DNA from: Sinonovacula constricta
Lineage: Eukaryota > Mollusca > Bivalvia > Cardiida > Solecurtidae
Reading direction: 5' to 3'
NCBI GenBank assembly: GCA_007844125.1
Contig: CM017556.1
Span: 85,716,864 to 85,780,863 of the forward strand
Length of the DNA stretch: 64,000 nucleotides
Shown: one piece after another, positions 35,559 through 47,090 of the stretch
How the letters are laid out: the number at the start of each line of letters is the position of its first letter
Position numbering within the stretch: the stretch's first letter is position 1
Position numbers and translations under genes: made by a program
The notes under the pieces: generated by a model
What the model saw: the letters and a program-made list of their open reading frames with translations, nothing else
Told to the model about the DNA's origin: nothing
Databases searched by the model: none

Positions 35559-36869
35559 TGTTACGGCACCCGGAGTGATGTTGTTTTATTGGTTAGACTC
35601 CAGCTTAATTTATATTAAGGAATAATAAATAACGACCAACGATGTATTAGTGTAACTAAATAATTGATTATTGTTTATTAAACAATTGAACAAAACAGTT
35701 ATAAGTATATCAATTCACTAATTTTAGGATATTACTTCAGTAAACACGCAAATGAATAGACGCTGCGAGGATTCTATGTTCACGTAAATTAAATCACGCG
35801 GCCACCATTTATAAACATAATAACCAATATTTTGTATACATTCACCTTACGTTAAGAACAGTAAGAGTCACACTAATCTTATTTGCTGAAAATATTCAAC
35901 CCTAACGTTAAAATACTATTCACACCAATAACAGCAAAAATAATACGTTAACTACGTATTTCCTAATTTAAAATATTTATCTACTGAATTTACTTATCCC
36001 TTGAATTGAATAAAAAAAATATTTAACAAAAATAAAAGGAATATGATCGAATCAAACTAACGTCTGCTAAGTGCTGGAGTCCCCGACTGAGGAAACTCAC
36101 AGCTATTTATACTGGTCTCAGTGCACCAGAAAATCTTGCGCCTGTACCAGAAAATCTTGTGCATGCACCAGAAAATCTTGTGGACACAGAAAATTGTGTG
36201 GCCACCAGAAAATAGAATCCACAAGAAAATAGTGTGCAAAATAGAACGCACAAAAGATTCATGTGCAAAAGATATAGTGCGCTTTCAGAAGTATTCTTTA
36301 ACAATGAATTAAACACATACCGACAAAAATACAATATTAAAACACATGTTCTACCAGATAATAATAATTTCTGGTTCCTAGAGCTACACACATCCGTTAG
36401 CAGAGAGATTTAAACAGACCGCAGAGTAAACTTACTGCACATAAAAAAAATGGCTATCCTGTCAAGGTTGCTCGTCTGCTTAGAGAATAAATAAGGAATA
36501 TCCTATATAACAATGTCTTCGTTAAACAACTAGTGATTTCTAGGATAAAACAAAGTGGCTACTAAACTTATTACATGGATCCCGAGGATATAGGATCACT
36601 TACATAGGAATAATGATGATGTAAACAAAGGAATTCGCAGAAACTAATGGCATTCGAAGTAAGATACAGTTGGTTAGTAAGAATGTAGATAAATCACATG
36701 GATTGGATTGGTTGTTCTGTCTAATTAACAAGATCAACAGTCTATATCCTTGTGGTTATGCTACTCACCAGCTGTTAAACTTTATGAGTAATTTCAAAGG
36801 TGAGTAAAAATCAACGTTTATGAATGAAAACAATATTTGTTTTAATACACTTAATCCTGGGGCCTTACA
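35559..36869. mobile_element. Candidate solo LTR or LTR-like block, 1.3 kb
   Basis: Begins TGTTACGGCACCC and ends GGGGCCTTACA, so it shows TG...CA termini with an imperfect inverted repeat. ATAT lies on both sides, a possible short target duplication. No internal protein frame is seen, and the (TA)n next to the right end weakens the duplication evidence. It lies 760 bp after the Gypsy relic, but the link is unproven. Confidence 0.35.
36108..36290 (+). repeat. Degenerate tandem repeat, unit about 20 bp
   Basis: Repeats of CACCAGAAAATCTTGTGCAT with drift to CACAAGAAAATAGTGTGCAA. They lie inside the LTR-like block. Confidence 0.75.
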
Positions 36870-37043
36870 ATATATATACATGTATATATATATATATACC
36901 GTACAACCTCACTATTCACACAATCACACTACCCTAAAACAATATGGTGACATCTTAAATTGCCCTTACCCAAGCTAAAGACTAATTACTGATCACATTC
37001 CATTCAGCCAAATTGGCACCAATCCAAATCACATCATCCTTAA

Positions 37044-37065
37044 CCCCCCCCCCCCCCCCCCCCCC
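37044..37065. repeat. Poly-C tract
   Basis: A run of 22 C residues, a typical assembly weak point. Confidence 0.9.
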
Positions 37066-38610
37066 ATGAGCTTGTGCACGAGGGAAGCCACAGTTAATTG
37101 ATCTATGACGTCACGTTCACATTTTGTATAGCTGTCGCGTAACACGAGTTGGCGGCGACTTTTTATCTTCGAGTCAAGCGAGTCGGATTAGTTAAGAAAA
37201 AATGATCAGGGGCCTTGCAATCACTTTGAGTTAAAGGGGAATGCAACCCAAGCGAATTTGTCTTATGCGTTTTTTTTATGATCAAAGAAGGAAACAAAAT
37301 AGGACTTGGAAAAGTTCAACTCTATTTACAACATGTGTTTATAAAATAGATGTTTAAATCAAACTAAATGAACTTAAACTTATCCTTGGAGAAAACAAAG
37401 TTTTTCTGTTACTGATTTTTACGTAAGCAGCGGCTGTTTCATAAAACTTGATCCTATTTCAAACCTGAATACTATAAAGCTGTTTTGGTTGGCTTTCGTA
37501 TCAGAAACTAAAAAGTATGTGCTGCCAACTTTGTTTCCTTCAAACGTTGAAGTTATCTATTAGACATAGTTCGTGTTTACTCGTTGATATCGTTGATATG
37601 AGGTATGAAAAGGGCTTTTCGTACGTTAAAATACGACTTGATAACGTTCGATATTATCTAAAACAATCATGGATTGAATCTGTAAAATGTTAATAAATCG
37701 TACATAATAATCATTATCAAAACGTCATTATTCTTCGCCAGTTGATTTTGTTTTGCAGAAATAACCTGTTAGTTCACAAGCCACTGTCGTTTGTAAGTTT
37801 AGTAACAATAAACATTCCTGTAATAATGTTCCTAATTTTGGCAAAAGTTACCTGTTCATCGAACGACTTTTCGTAGCAACATTCCCGATTTAATTTAGAC
37901 CGGTATTATGTTTGTGCGTAGGATTATTCACGTGGGGTTCTTCATGCGTTCTGTCATAATTAACATCACTTTTACTTTCTTCCTCGACAAACGATTATAA
38001 AGGATTTACGTCATTGTGTGTCACGTGATTAGATAGGTGACTTAAATCTCCGTGTGTTGTTAGAGGCGCAGTGCTGTTATCATAGATGGTGTTGACAACA
38101 ACGTCCTTCTGCTTTGATCGGTCAGACAATACAATACACTCGTCGTAGTTGGTCTCAGCGCTTATTTTCTGTTTACAAGGTCTGCAAATATAATTGATAT
38201 ATAGGTTTCTTTTGGAATAAACGATCTTTTAATTATTCACTCCCTCTAGCGTGTCGTGGATTATTTATGAGGGAGGTCATCCAACTGATATTATGTGCGC
38301 AGGTGGATCTACCTCTTTAAATGTGTGTGGCTGCGTTTGTTATTTTGTTGTCGTCAATAAGTTGCTCATTAACCTAAACATAACACACTAGTATATAACA
38401 TATAAACATACCATACAAACAGCTTATACCGACTTAATCACAGTTGGTCGTTTGTTTAGTTAAGATTAAAATGCAACATTTTGTGGAATCACATTGGATT
38501 AGAATTTTCCTTGATCACTGCAACTTGTGAATAAACTCTTATAAAAAAGTCAGAAAATAAAAAGCGTATCAACGGTTTTCAACTACGTTTGGCGTTCGCT
38601 GCTCGATAAA

Positions 38611-38612
<2 letters not shown>

Positions 38613-38685
<73 letters not shown>
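38613..38685. repeat. (TA)n microsatellite abutting the stop codon of the 38.7-41.3 kb gene
   Basis: A TA run of about 72 bp that starts at the stop codon of the minus-strand membrane-protein gene, so it would be the first part of its 3'UTR. Confidence 0.92.
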
Positions 38686-38691
<6 letters not shown>

Positions 38692-38845
38692 CTCAATTTT
38701 AGACAATGGGAATGGTATGTGGTTGTATTCAATAATTTATTAAAGACGCACCGAATGACGATGACGACACATACGACCACGGCCACTATCAACACCAGTA
38801 AAGACGGAACCAGGACTTCAACCAAAGGAAACATATCAGTGTCAA
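38685..38845 (-). CDS. Exon 5: TM helix and short tail
   Basis: Acceptor ttgttttag. It encodes DTDMFPLVEVLVPSLLVLIV, then AVVVCVVIVIRCVFNKLL and a tail with NTTTYHSHCLKLSF and a TAA stop at 38685-38687. Confidence 0.8.
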
Positions 38846-41256
38846 CTAAAACAAAAAAAATGGAAAAAAATGACAAATGAAAAATGTCATAATTTATTAC
38901 ATGTACTTAAATAAATGCCATATTTTCATAAAGATGACTCGTACACTGTATATATATTGATGTACATATGTAATTTGTGATTACATTGATAAATAAAATC
39001 CCAACCCCCTATTTTTTAAAAAAAAAATGCATCGAATATAATACGAGAAGTGATTTTGTTAGAGAACAATACAATACATATTGTTATGTATGGACAAGGG
39101 GTGACCCTTTCTTTGTCATTGTCTAAATGTACCTTAACTAAATTCTTTTAGATCTCTTTTACTTAGTAGAAAAGATACTTACCCTTTTGCGAGTTTTGCA
39201 AGATAGGTTTAGCAGAGACATGATTCAGTGAGGTTTGCCCATCTGTAAGGGAGAGTTTTAATTAAAGTAAGGTAGAGTACAATGAGGAAAATCTGTGAAA
39301 GTTACACATCGTGTTCATGAGAAATGCATTAGGTCTTGTCGCAAGTTTCGCCACATTGAAAATGAGACCTCGAACGTGCAAACATTTTTTACAGCCACGT
39401 CAATAACTGAGAAATTTTGTCGCCACAGCCTTTGACGTATTTGGAACATTTTGTCACTAGAAATAAAATACGAAGCTTCTTTTTCCCCATAATTTACAGT
39501 TAAGTATTTTCACGTTAATGAATATCCTGTGTGTGCATGTGGACACGAATGCATACATGTGCGTGTTTATGTGTGTTTGTGCGTGTGGGTGGGTGCGTGT
39601 AAACTTGAGAGAGAAAGAGACAGAGAGTATGTGTGTGTGTGTGTTTTGTAAAGTAATATATTATTATTTAAATAAAACGCAAACCATTTCACAATATGGG
39701 TATGATAGTTGTTGTTGTTGGTTGCAGAGTTTATTATAAAATGTGTCACATTAGAAACTGTTTTGACATGAGCAGGAAACAAACTCACCTGTCTGCAAGC
39801 TAACTGTAACAGATGCTGTAGTTGATTGCGAAGTTTGCCCATCTGTAGCAGAGAGGTTTCAAACACTCAAAACATATTGCAATCTGTAAACGTTGGTTAT
39901 TGTGACAATGATTTTGGACATTTTTCAACAGTCGACACCAAATATGTGTGCCCTATGTTTCTTGTAAAAAAATAGTTTAGCCGATTACAATGTTTTACGG
40001 GAGTACGGTAAGAAATCCAATTATATAAAAATGATTTTGTAAAATCGCATATGGGTGTATTTGATTGCATTCGAAACAAGTGAAACATTCAATGAGTTTC
40101 AATAAAATTGTAAATTGTTAATAAGAAGTATGAGTAGTCGAATACAGATGTAAAGTCGACTCGTATACAATAAAAAACATTAAACACAAAGTCCTCTAAA
40201 AATCTTATTATGCTTGATAAACATAATTCTCACTTACACGTGCTTCTGCATTCATAGTCAACTTTTGCGCCTCCAACACCAGCCAAATTCAAAACGAAAT
40301 TACCTACGTCACATGCGATGTTACTGGCACAATGTTGCTGCACTTGGTCTGTTGTGGTTTGGTTGAACGTCCTAATAATATTACAACAAAACTCACATCT
40401 TGTTGATGAATTGCATATTAGCGAATGTGTCTCAGTCCGTGTAACAAACACAAAACCTTGTTGGCACGACACAGGTTTAATGCACGTCGACGTTTGATTT
40501 CTTTTGCATATATATACTGTATGCTGGGTCAGCATTTGGGCACACGCTGCATAATGAAATAATTAAAATAAATGTACTGAAGGCATCCTACAGAGCTCTT
40601 GTTTACTTAACGATACCTATAAAACTATAATTATATAATAAACGATAGACGATGTTGTTACTAATCTTAGTACAAGTGCTTGCACATTTTATTCAATTAG
40701 ATTTAAATATTGTAATTCCTAAATGCAACCCTAATATTGAGTGTGTGACATAAAAACAGAATTTTATCAATAATCAATTGTAGTGGGTATTTGTGTTGTT
40801 TTCGGAAATCAACGGAAGCTAAGACAAACATGCAACTGTTTAGAAATAACAGCAAAAACTGGATGTATCAGAGTTACAATGTTAACATTTGTGTATCTGA
40901 TATTTTAATAGTTCATGGCTGCAGACACGAATTCTAGACCTGTCAAATCATCTCCTAACATAAACATAGTTCATTTTCTTTTCAAATGATTTTTGTGAGA
41001 AATAAAACAGAAGACTAATATCAGACAAAACCGTTCTAATTTACCTGCATATGAATATCTTGCATAAAGTCATAATTTGTCATGCTACAGTGTATTTAGG
41101 AATATTAACAATTTTTAAACAAACAGTATCATCATAAATGAATTAATGAAATGATCCTAGCAAAAACTATCCTACACTATCCTAAAAACGTTATGGTAAC
41201 AAATGCAGCTTACCTATGTAGAGAAAAAGAATCCCTGTCGAGTATTTGTTCGCCAT
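38685..41256 (-). CDS. Small type I membrane protein with Cys-rich ectodomain (5 exons, 208 aa)
   Basis: Exons: 41256-41214, 40546-40238, 39842-39789, 39242-39183, 38845-38685. All have AG/GT sites, every junction is phase 1, and the total of 627 nt is exactly 209 codons with the stop. The product has a signal peptide (MANKYSTGILFLYIACA) and an ectodomain of about 100 residues with about ten cysteines (CKRNQTSTCIKPVSCQQGF; CNSSTRCEFCCN; CASNIACD). It has three N-glycosylation sequons (NQT, NSS, NQT), a Thr/Ser stalk from two duplicated mini-exons, and a TM helix (VLVPSLLVLIVAVVVCVVIV). The cytoplasmic tail of about 20 residues holds TYHS. I recognise no named family. The Cys-rich fold could be TNFR-like or Ly6-like. 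It is probably a surface receptor or adhesion protein, related to the gene at 47-59 kb. Confidence 0.75.
39183..39242 (-). CDS. Exon 4: GQTS mini-exon B
   Basis: 60 nt, phase 1-1, encoding GQTSLNHVSAKPILQNSQK. It is paralogous to exon 3 at its start. Because both are symmetric, either could be skipped without breaking the frame. Confidence 0.75.
39789..39842 (-). CDS. Exon 3: GQTS mini-exon A
   Basis: 54 nt, phase 1-1, encoding GQTSQSTTASVTVSLQT. It is a duplicate of the next exon: both start ATGGGCAAAC at the splice site after a similar intron end. Confidence 0.75.
40238..40546 (-). CDS. Exon 2: Cys-rich ectodomain
   Basis: Acceptor tatgcag, donor ACGT/GTAAGT. It encodes CAQMLTQHTVYICKRNQTST, runs on through QQHCASNIACDVGNFVLNLA and ends YECRST. 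It is a single-exon domain of about 100 residues flanked by phase-1 introns, as expected for a shuffled extracellular module. Confidence 0.8.
41214..41256 (-). CDS. Exon 1: signal peptide
   Basis: ATG GCG start preceded by CTCCACAGGATT. It encodes MANKYSTGILFLYI and ends in phase 1 at G/GTAAGC. The hydrophobic core and the in-phase join to ACAQML give a classical signal peptide. Confidence 0.75.
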
Positions 41257-44200
41257 AATCCTGTGGAGGAGGAAGTAACTGTTGTGAGAACATAGAGGGG
41301 ACATTCACCTTCGTATATTTGTGGTAAGTTTTACAAGCATAGTACATGTGTTTATTAATTACGTCCTTATCGTTTTACTCATTGACAACTGATATGTTCT
41401 GAATGGGTCCACTAGAAAGCATTATCTAGCTCATTTATTATGTGGGTGAATGGCTTACGAAGGGATAGTTGTTCTAAAGTAGGCATGCCTGACTAGCCTG
41501 AGGCTGAAGTAGTCTCATAGAACTGGTAGAGTCCTGACATATTGACAGATCTAGCGGCGTGGCGTTATCATGCAAAATTAATGGCGCCACCTGTAGAAGT
41601 TCCGGTCGTTTACGGCGTATCGCTAGTCGAATTTTATTTAAATACAACTCATATTACTCTTTATTAACCGTGCTTCCATGTGGAATTCTGTGTGTTGTCA
41701 AAACGCCCTTAATAACGTGTGCAAAGGTCATTAACATCATCAAACAATTTAATACTGCGGCGATATTTCAACGGTCTTGGCTAATTTGGAGTATGCCATT
41801 CAAAATGCTTCGTCAAAATGTAGATTCTCATTAAGATATATGAATATTCATGTTGGCTAACTTGCATAATTAATTATTTCAAATCTAAGATTAGTGATGA
41901 AACCCACTAAAAGAACGATATAAAATTCTTCTGCATTATTATTGTTAGTTTTAAGCAGACTTCTGCTCATATTATGCATCGAAATTAAAGAGCAAAATCT
42001 GGATATAAAATAAAAAATCATAAAAAAATCGTAACACGAACCACATTATATGAAACTTAGACCAACAAGTAGAGGTATGTATATAAATTTAGAAAATGTT
42101 GAGTTTATTTTAATATTTCTTTTAAATAAAAAGAATCTATCTTTTTTTTAGTCTATTTTTAGATTCTCTTTAAAATTTATAAATATTTCATCATAAGTGC
42201 TAATTTGCATACTTGACATATGACCTGAATGGCCATTCAATAACCTTTAATTGAGTACCAGTTTTATAGTACTATCACTATATCACGAAAGAAAATATAG
42301 GCATTTTTCTAAACATACCCTCCTATCAAAATTTTAAGATGGTTGCCATTGGAATTATTAGTTTTCATATAGCCCAAATGTTTGAGTACATTGGAGGTTC
42401 TGTTTCTATACACCCTAACGAACAATCTGGTAGCCATAAAAGGTCTAGTAGGGGTGCGCGGTAACCATACCTAGCTGCCGGACTACTAAACTCCGTTTTC
42501 ATCATATAGTAGGGATTAGGGATTAGCCGACATTTTTGCCGATACTGCGCAGCGACATTTCTATCATTATAGCACAGGGGCACTTATGAGGTGCCCAGGG
42601 ACTGAACCCGGCCGGTCCATTATACTGACACCGACGAGTCAGGCGTAATGATGTCCCCTTAGCCCCGAGCGTTAGGAGGGAAACCACTAATACCAACTTT
42701 AAAGTCTTTGGTGAGACCCGGCCGGGGGTTCGAACCCACGACCTCCCGATCCGCAAGCCGACGCTCTACCACCAGAGCTATTGCGGCCGGTTCATATAGT
42801 AGGGATTAGGTGAATGCAATTATTAGTTCATCAACTCATTTAGAGGATTTAATAAATAGTCAAACATTAACACTCTCAATAAACATGTAAAGAATCAATG
42901 TTAATTATATATCAGACAAGAATTTGAATTATAAAATGTTAAGAGTTCATTAATTTATATTCATTTGTAAAATGTAGTTAAGAGTTGGAACGAAATATTA
43001 CTTATTATTTCTTGTGATTTGCAAATTACTGTTCAAGATCAAGTTTATATCATATTCCAGTATAACGTGTTGTATTTTCCGGTTGAGGGTTTCATTTAGT
43101 CTATTGAATATTGGTTCAGATGAACGTGATTTAGGAGGGTATTTTAACTTCAAAGACTATTTACGGTGAAGTCGTAACAATTGAAACTCTATTGAAATGA
43201 GGGTTTTTGTTTCTTCATTATTTAAAAAGCCGATAAGAAACATAAACAGACAAGAAATTATTGCAAATACCCTTTCTCTAAAAATGCAGAAGTTGATGAA
43301 TATAGAAACAATAGACCCGCCAAGTATCTACCAATAAAGGTACATATCCCAGTATGTAATATATCATGTATTATGTTTTATACCATGTGAAGATTTTTCT
43401 TATATGTCCGCGTCCCGTTGACTAAAACAAATCTTAAGAGACTTTCGACACAAACTTTTGTGCAGTGTACAACAGATATAAAGGTACATGTAATAGTTAT
43501 AGTAATAGTAAAGTACCAACAATCAATAAAAATTGCATCCATTTGACACATCCATGCTTATAAATTACGAATATTTTTTTTTAATCTCGTCATTTTAAGT
43601 CCTGTGTGCTAATGACTGCACTGGATAAGAAGAACTTCGCTAATTTGCAGAAGCAATGCACTCAAACAATTGAGGACATAGTTTTATGAAGAAATTTGTT
43701 ATTATAAATTGGTTTTAAAGAATGATAGATTTCTGGGGAAAATTATAAGTGGTTAAACCTTAATTCTACACATTTGTAGTTTGGAATGTTTGTTTAATAT
43801 AACAATATGCTGTTTTCCTCTGATCGAAACACTTTTTTCTGCATTGATTGATTTATTGTTTATTCGGAAAACCAACATTGTTTTCCATGATGTCGTGGCC
43901 GGTTTCGTCTACATGGGATACTGCGGCAGTTAGGCACATAAACATGTGAAACTTTGCGCCTTTGTTCAATGATAAAAGTAAACAAATTATATATAATCCA
44001 AAATAGCTTAAGATTCTGTTATCTAGACAGTCTACACCCAAGCAAAACTAAATATGAAAAAAACTTCTCCAAATTCGTTTATCACGCTCAAAGTAACGCA
44101 TATACATAACGATATTAGATTTAAGAATATCTTAATAAAACATCGAGATGAAACCTTCGTGTGCATCTCTTTATTGCTCTGCCATGGTTGCCTCAGCTTA

Positions 44201-46975
44201 AGATAAAAAACTATCTCACACTTAAATTGATATCATGCTGAATTGTGAATTATGTGTCCTGCAGCTTAGCATATCTGTAATACAAATCAAGCACCTTACT
44301 CAAATACAATTTCACTTAACAATGCTTTGGTTTTATTTAGAGGAAAAAGAAGACATGTGTTTTCTCTTTGAACCGTGCCTTTATTTGTTTAATTTATACG
44401 TAGACATGACCAATACATTCATTATATAAATGTTATTCTATACTGTCACTACATCCGCTTGCTTTGGAATAGTTAGTGTATTACCTATAGACGTGAGCAT
44501 ACTGAAACAGTAGGTTATCAATTCAATATATTTTCCAATTCTAAAATGAATGCCTTTTTACACTGGTATTTTCCCCTTTTCATTGATCTATTTTTCTCTA
44601 AACCATTTTTTACTTTATTTAAGACGAACATACCATCTAAAGCATATTGCGCAAAGGTGAACGTTTTCATTGATGGCTTACAGTTAAAATAACATTCACG
44701 AAGTATAACATTCGCGCAAAAAAAAATTCATGCAATACAGCATTCACACAAGATAACATGCGCATGAATAGATAATAACAAGCATTCACGAACTTTTCAG
44801 CACTCGGAACATTTGAGCTATTTCTAGGAAAAGAAAACTCTGATATTATGAGAAACAAAATAGGGTTAGTAAATATAGCCGCCGTAATTGTTATTATTTA
44901 GAACTGCAGACTGTCAAATGGTCCAGTTTGTCTAAATTAATGCTTTAACCCACTGAGCAAGGATGTGCAAACGTAAGAAAAGGAAAATATATTCAATCGA
45001 AGCCGTGGGTTATGTCTTGGAGATAAACGTGACTCAAATTATGAATGACTTCGGCGCTTGTCAGGTGTAATAAATGCTATTCGGCATTGAACTGAACTGA
45101 GTATACAGCTCAAATGAAAACTTAAAAGCTGATGGTGGCAGAAGATAGCCCGCTTATGACATTGAATACCTGGTTAAGAGTATTTTTTCTTCAACAAGAA
45201 ATCATTTAACGTGATAATGTTGAAAATCTGGGTATAATATACAACCATTTTTATTTGGATCAGTATTTTACCAAACATGAAAAAAACTTGCAAAGTGTAG
45301 CTATAATGCTAACTCTGTCATAAAATATCAAATTTAAAGCATTGTTTATGACTAGAATTGCACATAGTATGCGTTTGGGGGATCCATTTTGATTTTCTGC
45401 ATAAAAGATGGTTTATTTTAAAGGTTTAATTTAATGGCTTTTTACTGCTAATATGTTCATACCAAACACGTGATCAATCTTTTATTAGTTGTGGTATAAC
45501 TTAGTTTTGCATTTCTCTCTAAACATTTTACGGCGTTTCCGTATATTACACATATATAAACAGTTAAAATATTTATTGTGATGTTTACGGTCTTTGTCCT
45601 GAAATCACTTTGATGACATTTATCTTAGTGCATAAAATGAGACAGTCATGAAATCGCAATTTGTGATTGCAATTCTATTTATTATCTTTAAAACCATGAC
45701 AAAATAAACAATATATAACCTTTCTTTAATATAAACTTACTATTTTGTTATTTTATTTTATGATCAGTCATACAATCAAGCATTTATCTTTTACCTAGAA
45801 CATTTAATGTTGGTTCTAAGTCGTAAAGAAAGTAAAAGATTCAAATCAGGACAGTGGCATATTATAAACTGACCTATTTTCGAAAGAAGTGTATGACAAT
45901 TGAAAGTTGTGTGTGTAATACGCTTAGGTAAGTCTAAATATCGTGACTTACTTTCAGATCGGTAGATACTTGTCAAAATCTTAAACAAATATGAAGCAAT
46001 ATTGTTGTCGTCGTTGTAGTAGTAGCTGCTAGCGCTGTTTAAGTTAAACGCACAACCATCTCTATCGACAGTATGTTTTATATTGTAAATGAACAAAAAG
46101 CATTTAATTTAAACAGACAACTACAACGGTTTTTTTTAGTAAGTTGTTTATTAGCAATATACATCAACTTAAAGTGATAAAGCATTTTTCAGTCCTGCTG
46201 CTATATTTGATTCACATACATGTGGTTATTCCAAGTGACATTCTCTGAAAAGACACAAACAATATGAAAAATGTTTAAAAACTGACTGATATTTCTTGGA
46301 GCAGAAATTGTTACTTATCTTAAAAATATAATACCTATCTTTGTTATTTCCTTTAATCTTACTTTAAAACAGTGTCATTCGCCGAAAGTACGTCGTTGCA
46401 ATCAGACCGTTGAGTGAAACGCTATGTAATGTCAATGTGTATTCTTCAAACTAAATAACGACAAGCGTAGTACGGTAAGTTCTTTAAAGTGTTTGCACGG
46501 AAGCAAAGTTCTCATCTCTGAAGGCTAAATCGAAAGGGCTTTTTAATTTGATTAACAAAAGGAATAAAATATGTTGATATACATGTAAATTCAGCAAAAA
46601 CATCCGAAGAGACAGTTGTAGAGTAAAGAGATTACCAGAGATGTGCAAATTGTTAATCGTTTCTTCAATGTATATTGAAATGTCTTAGAGGAATCATCAT
46701 CTTGTGAATTAGGGCAAAAATAACCATTTTTTGCTTGATATTTTTTATTCCCGTTGTATGATATAATTTAGAAAAAAACGAACCCAGTAAACAAAAAAAA
46801 CTACGGCGGGAAGAAATATATAGCCAACTCCTTTGTTCGCATGTACCATATACCGGGTATATAAGCATTATGTAATTAGATCAAACAATTGAAAAGGTAA
46901 CTTAGCGCTAGGATAAAAGAGCTGCATGATGGCATATGATGTTATTTTACTTGTTAGTGTAGACAAGTGGAACAA
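41257..46975. other. Intergenic stretch between the two membrane-protein genes
   Basis: No gene is visible apart from the SINE at 42521-42791. A short degenerate CATTCACG-type repeat lies near 44695-44800. The scattered short open frames lack domain content and splice support. Confidence 0.5.
42521..42791 (-). mobile_element. tRNA-derived SINE, full length with target-site duplication
   Basis: An inverted copy of the SINE at 2148-2425, about 90% or more identical by eye. It is flanked by a perfect 19-bp duplication, TCATATAGTAGGGATTAGG, at 42502-42520 and 42792-42810. On the minus strand the tRNA-like head is CAATAGCTCT...GGGTTCGAACCC. Confidence 0.92.
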
Positions 46976-47090
46976 CTAATTTTTAGGAGATTTACCCTTT
47001 TGTAGATGCTGATTTTCCAATGTCTCATACGCAGACTCGTTGATTGGTCCATTTGACACCATCGCTTGTGGCTGTTCGTAAATATGAGTC
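46976..47090 (-). CDS. Exon 5: cytoplasmic tail
   Basis: Acceptor cctgtag. It joins in phase to give R, then THIYEQPQAMVSNGPINESA, YETLENQHLQKGKSPKN and a TAG stop at 46976-46978. SAYETL is an ITIM-like tyrosine motif. Confidence 0.8.
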
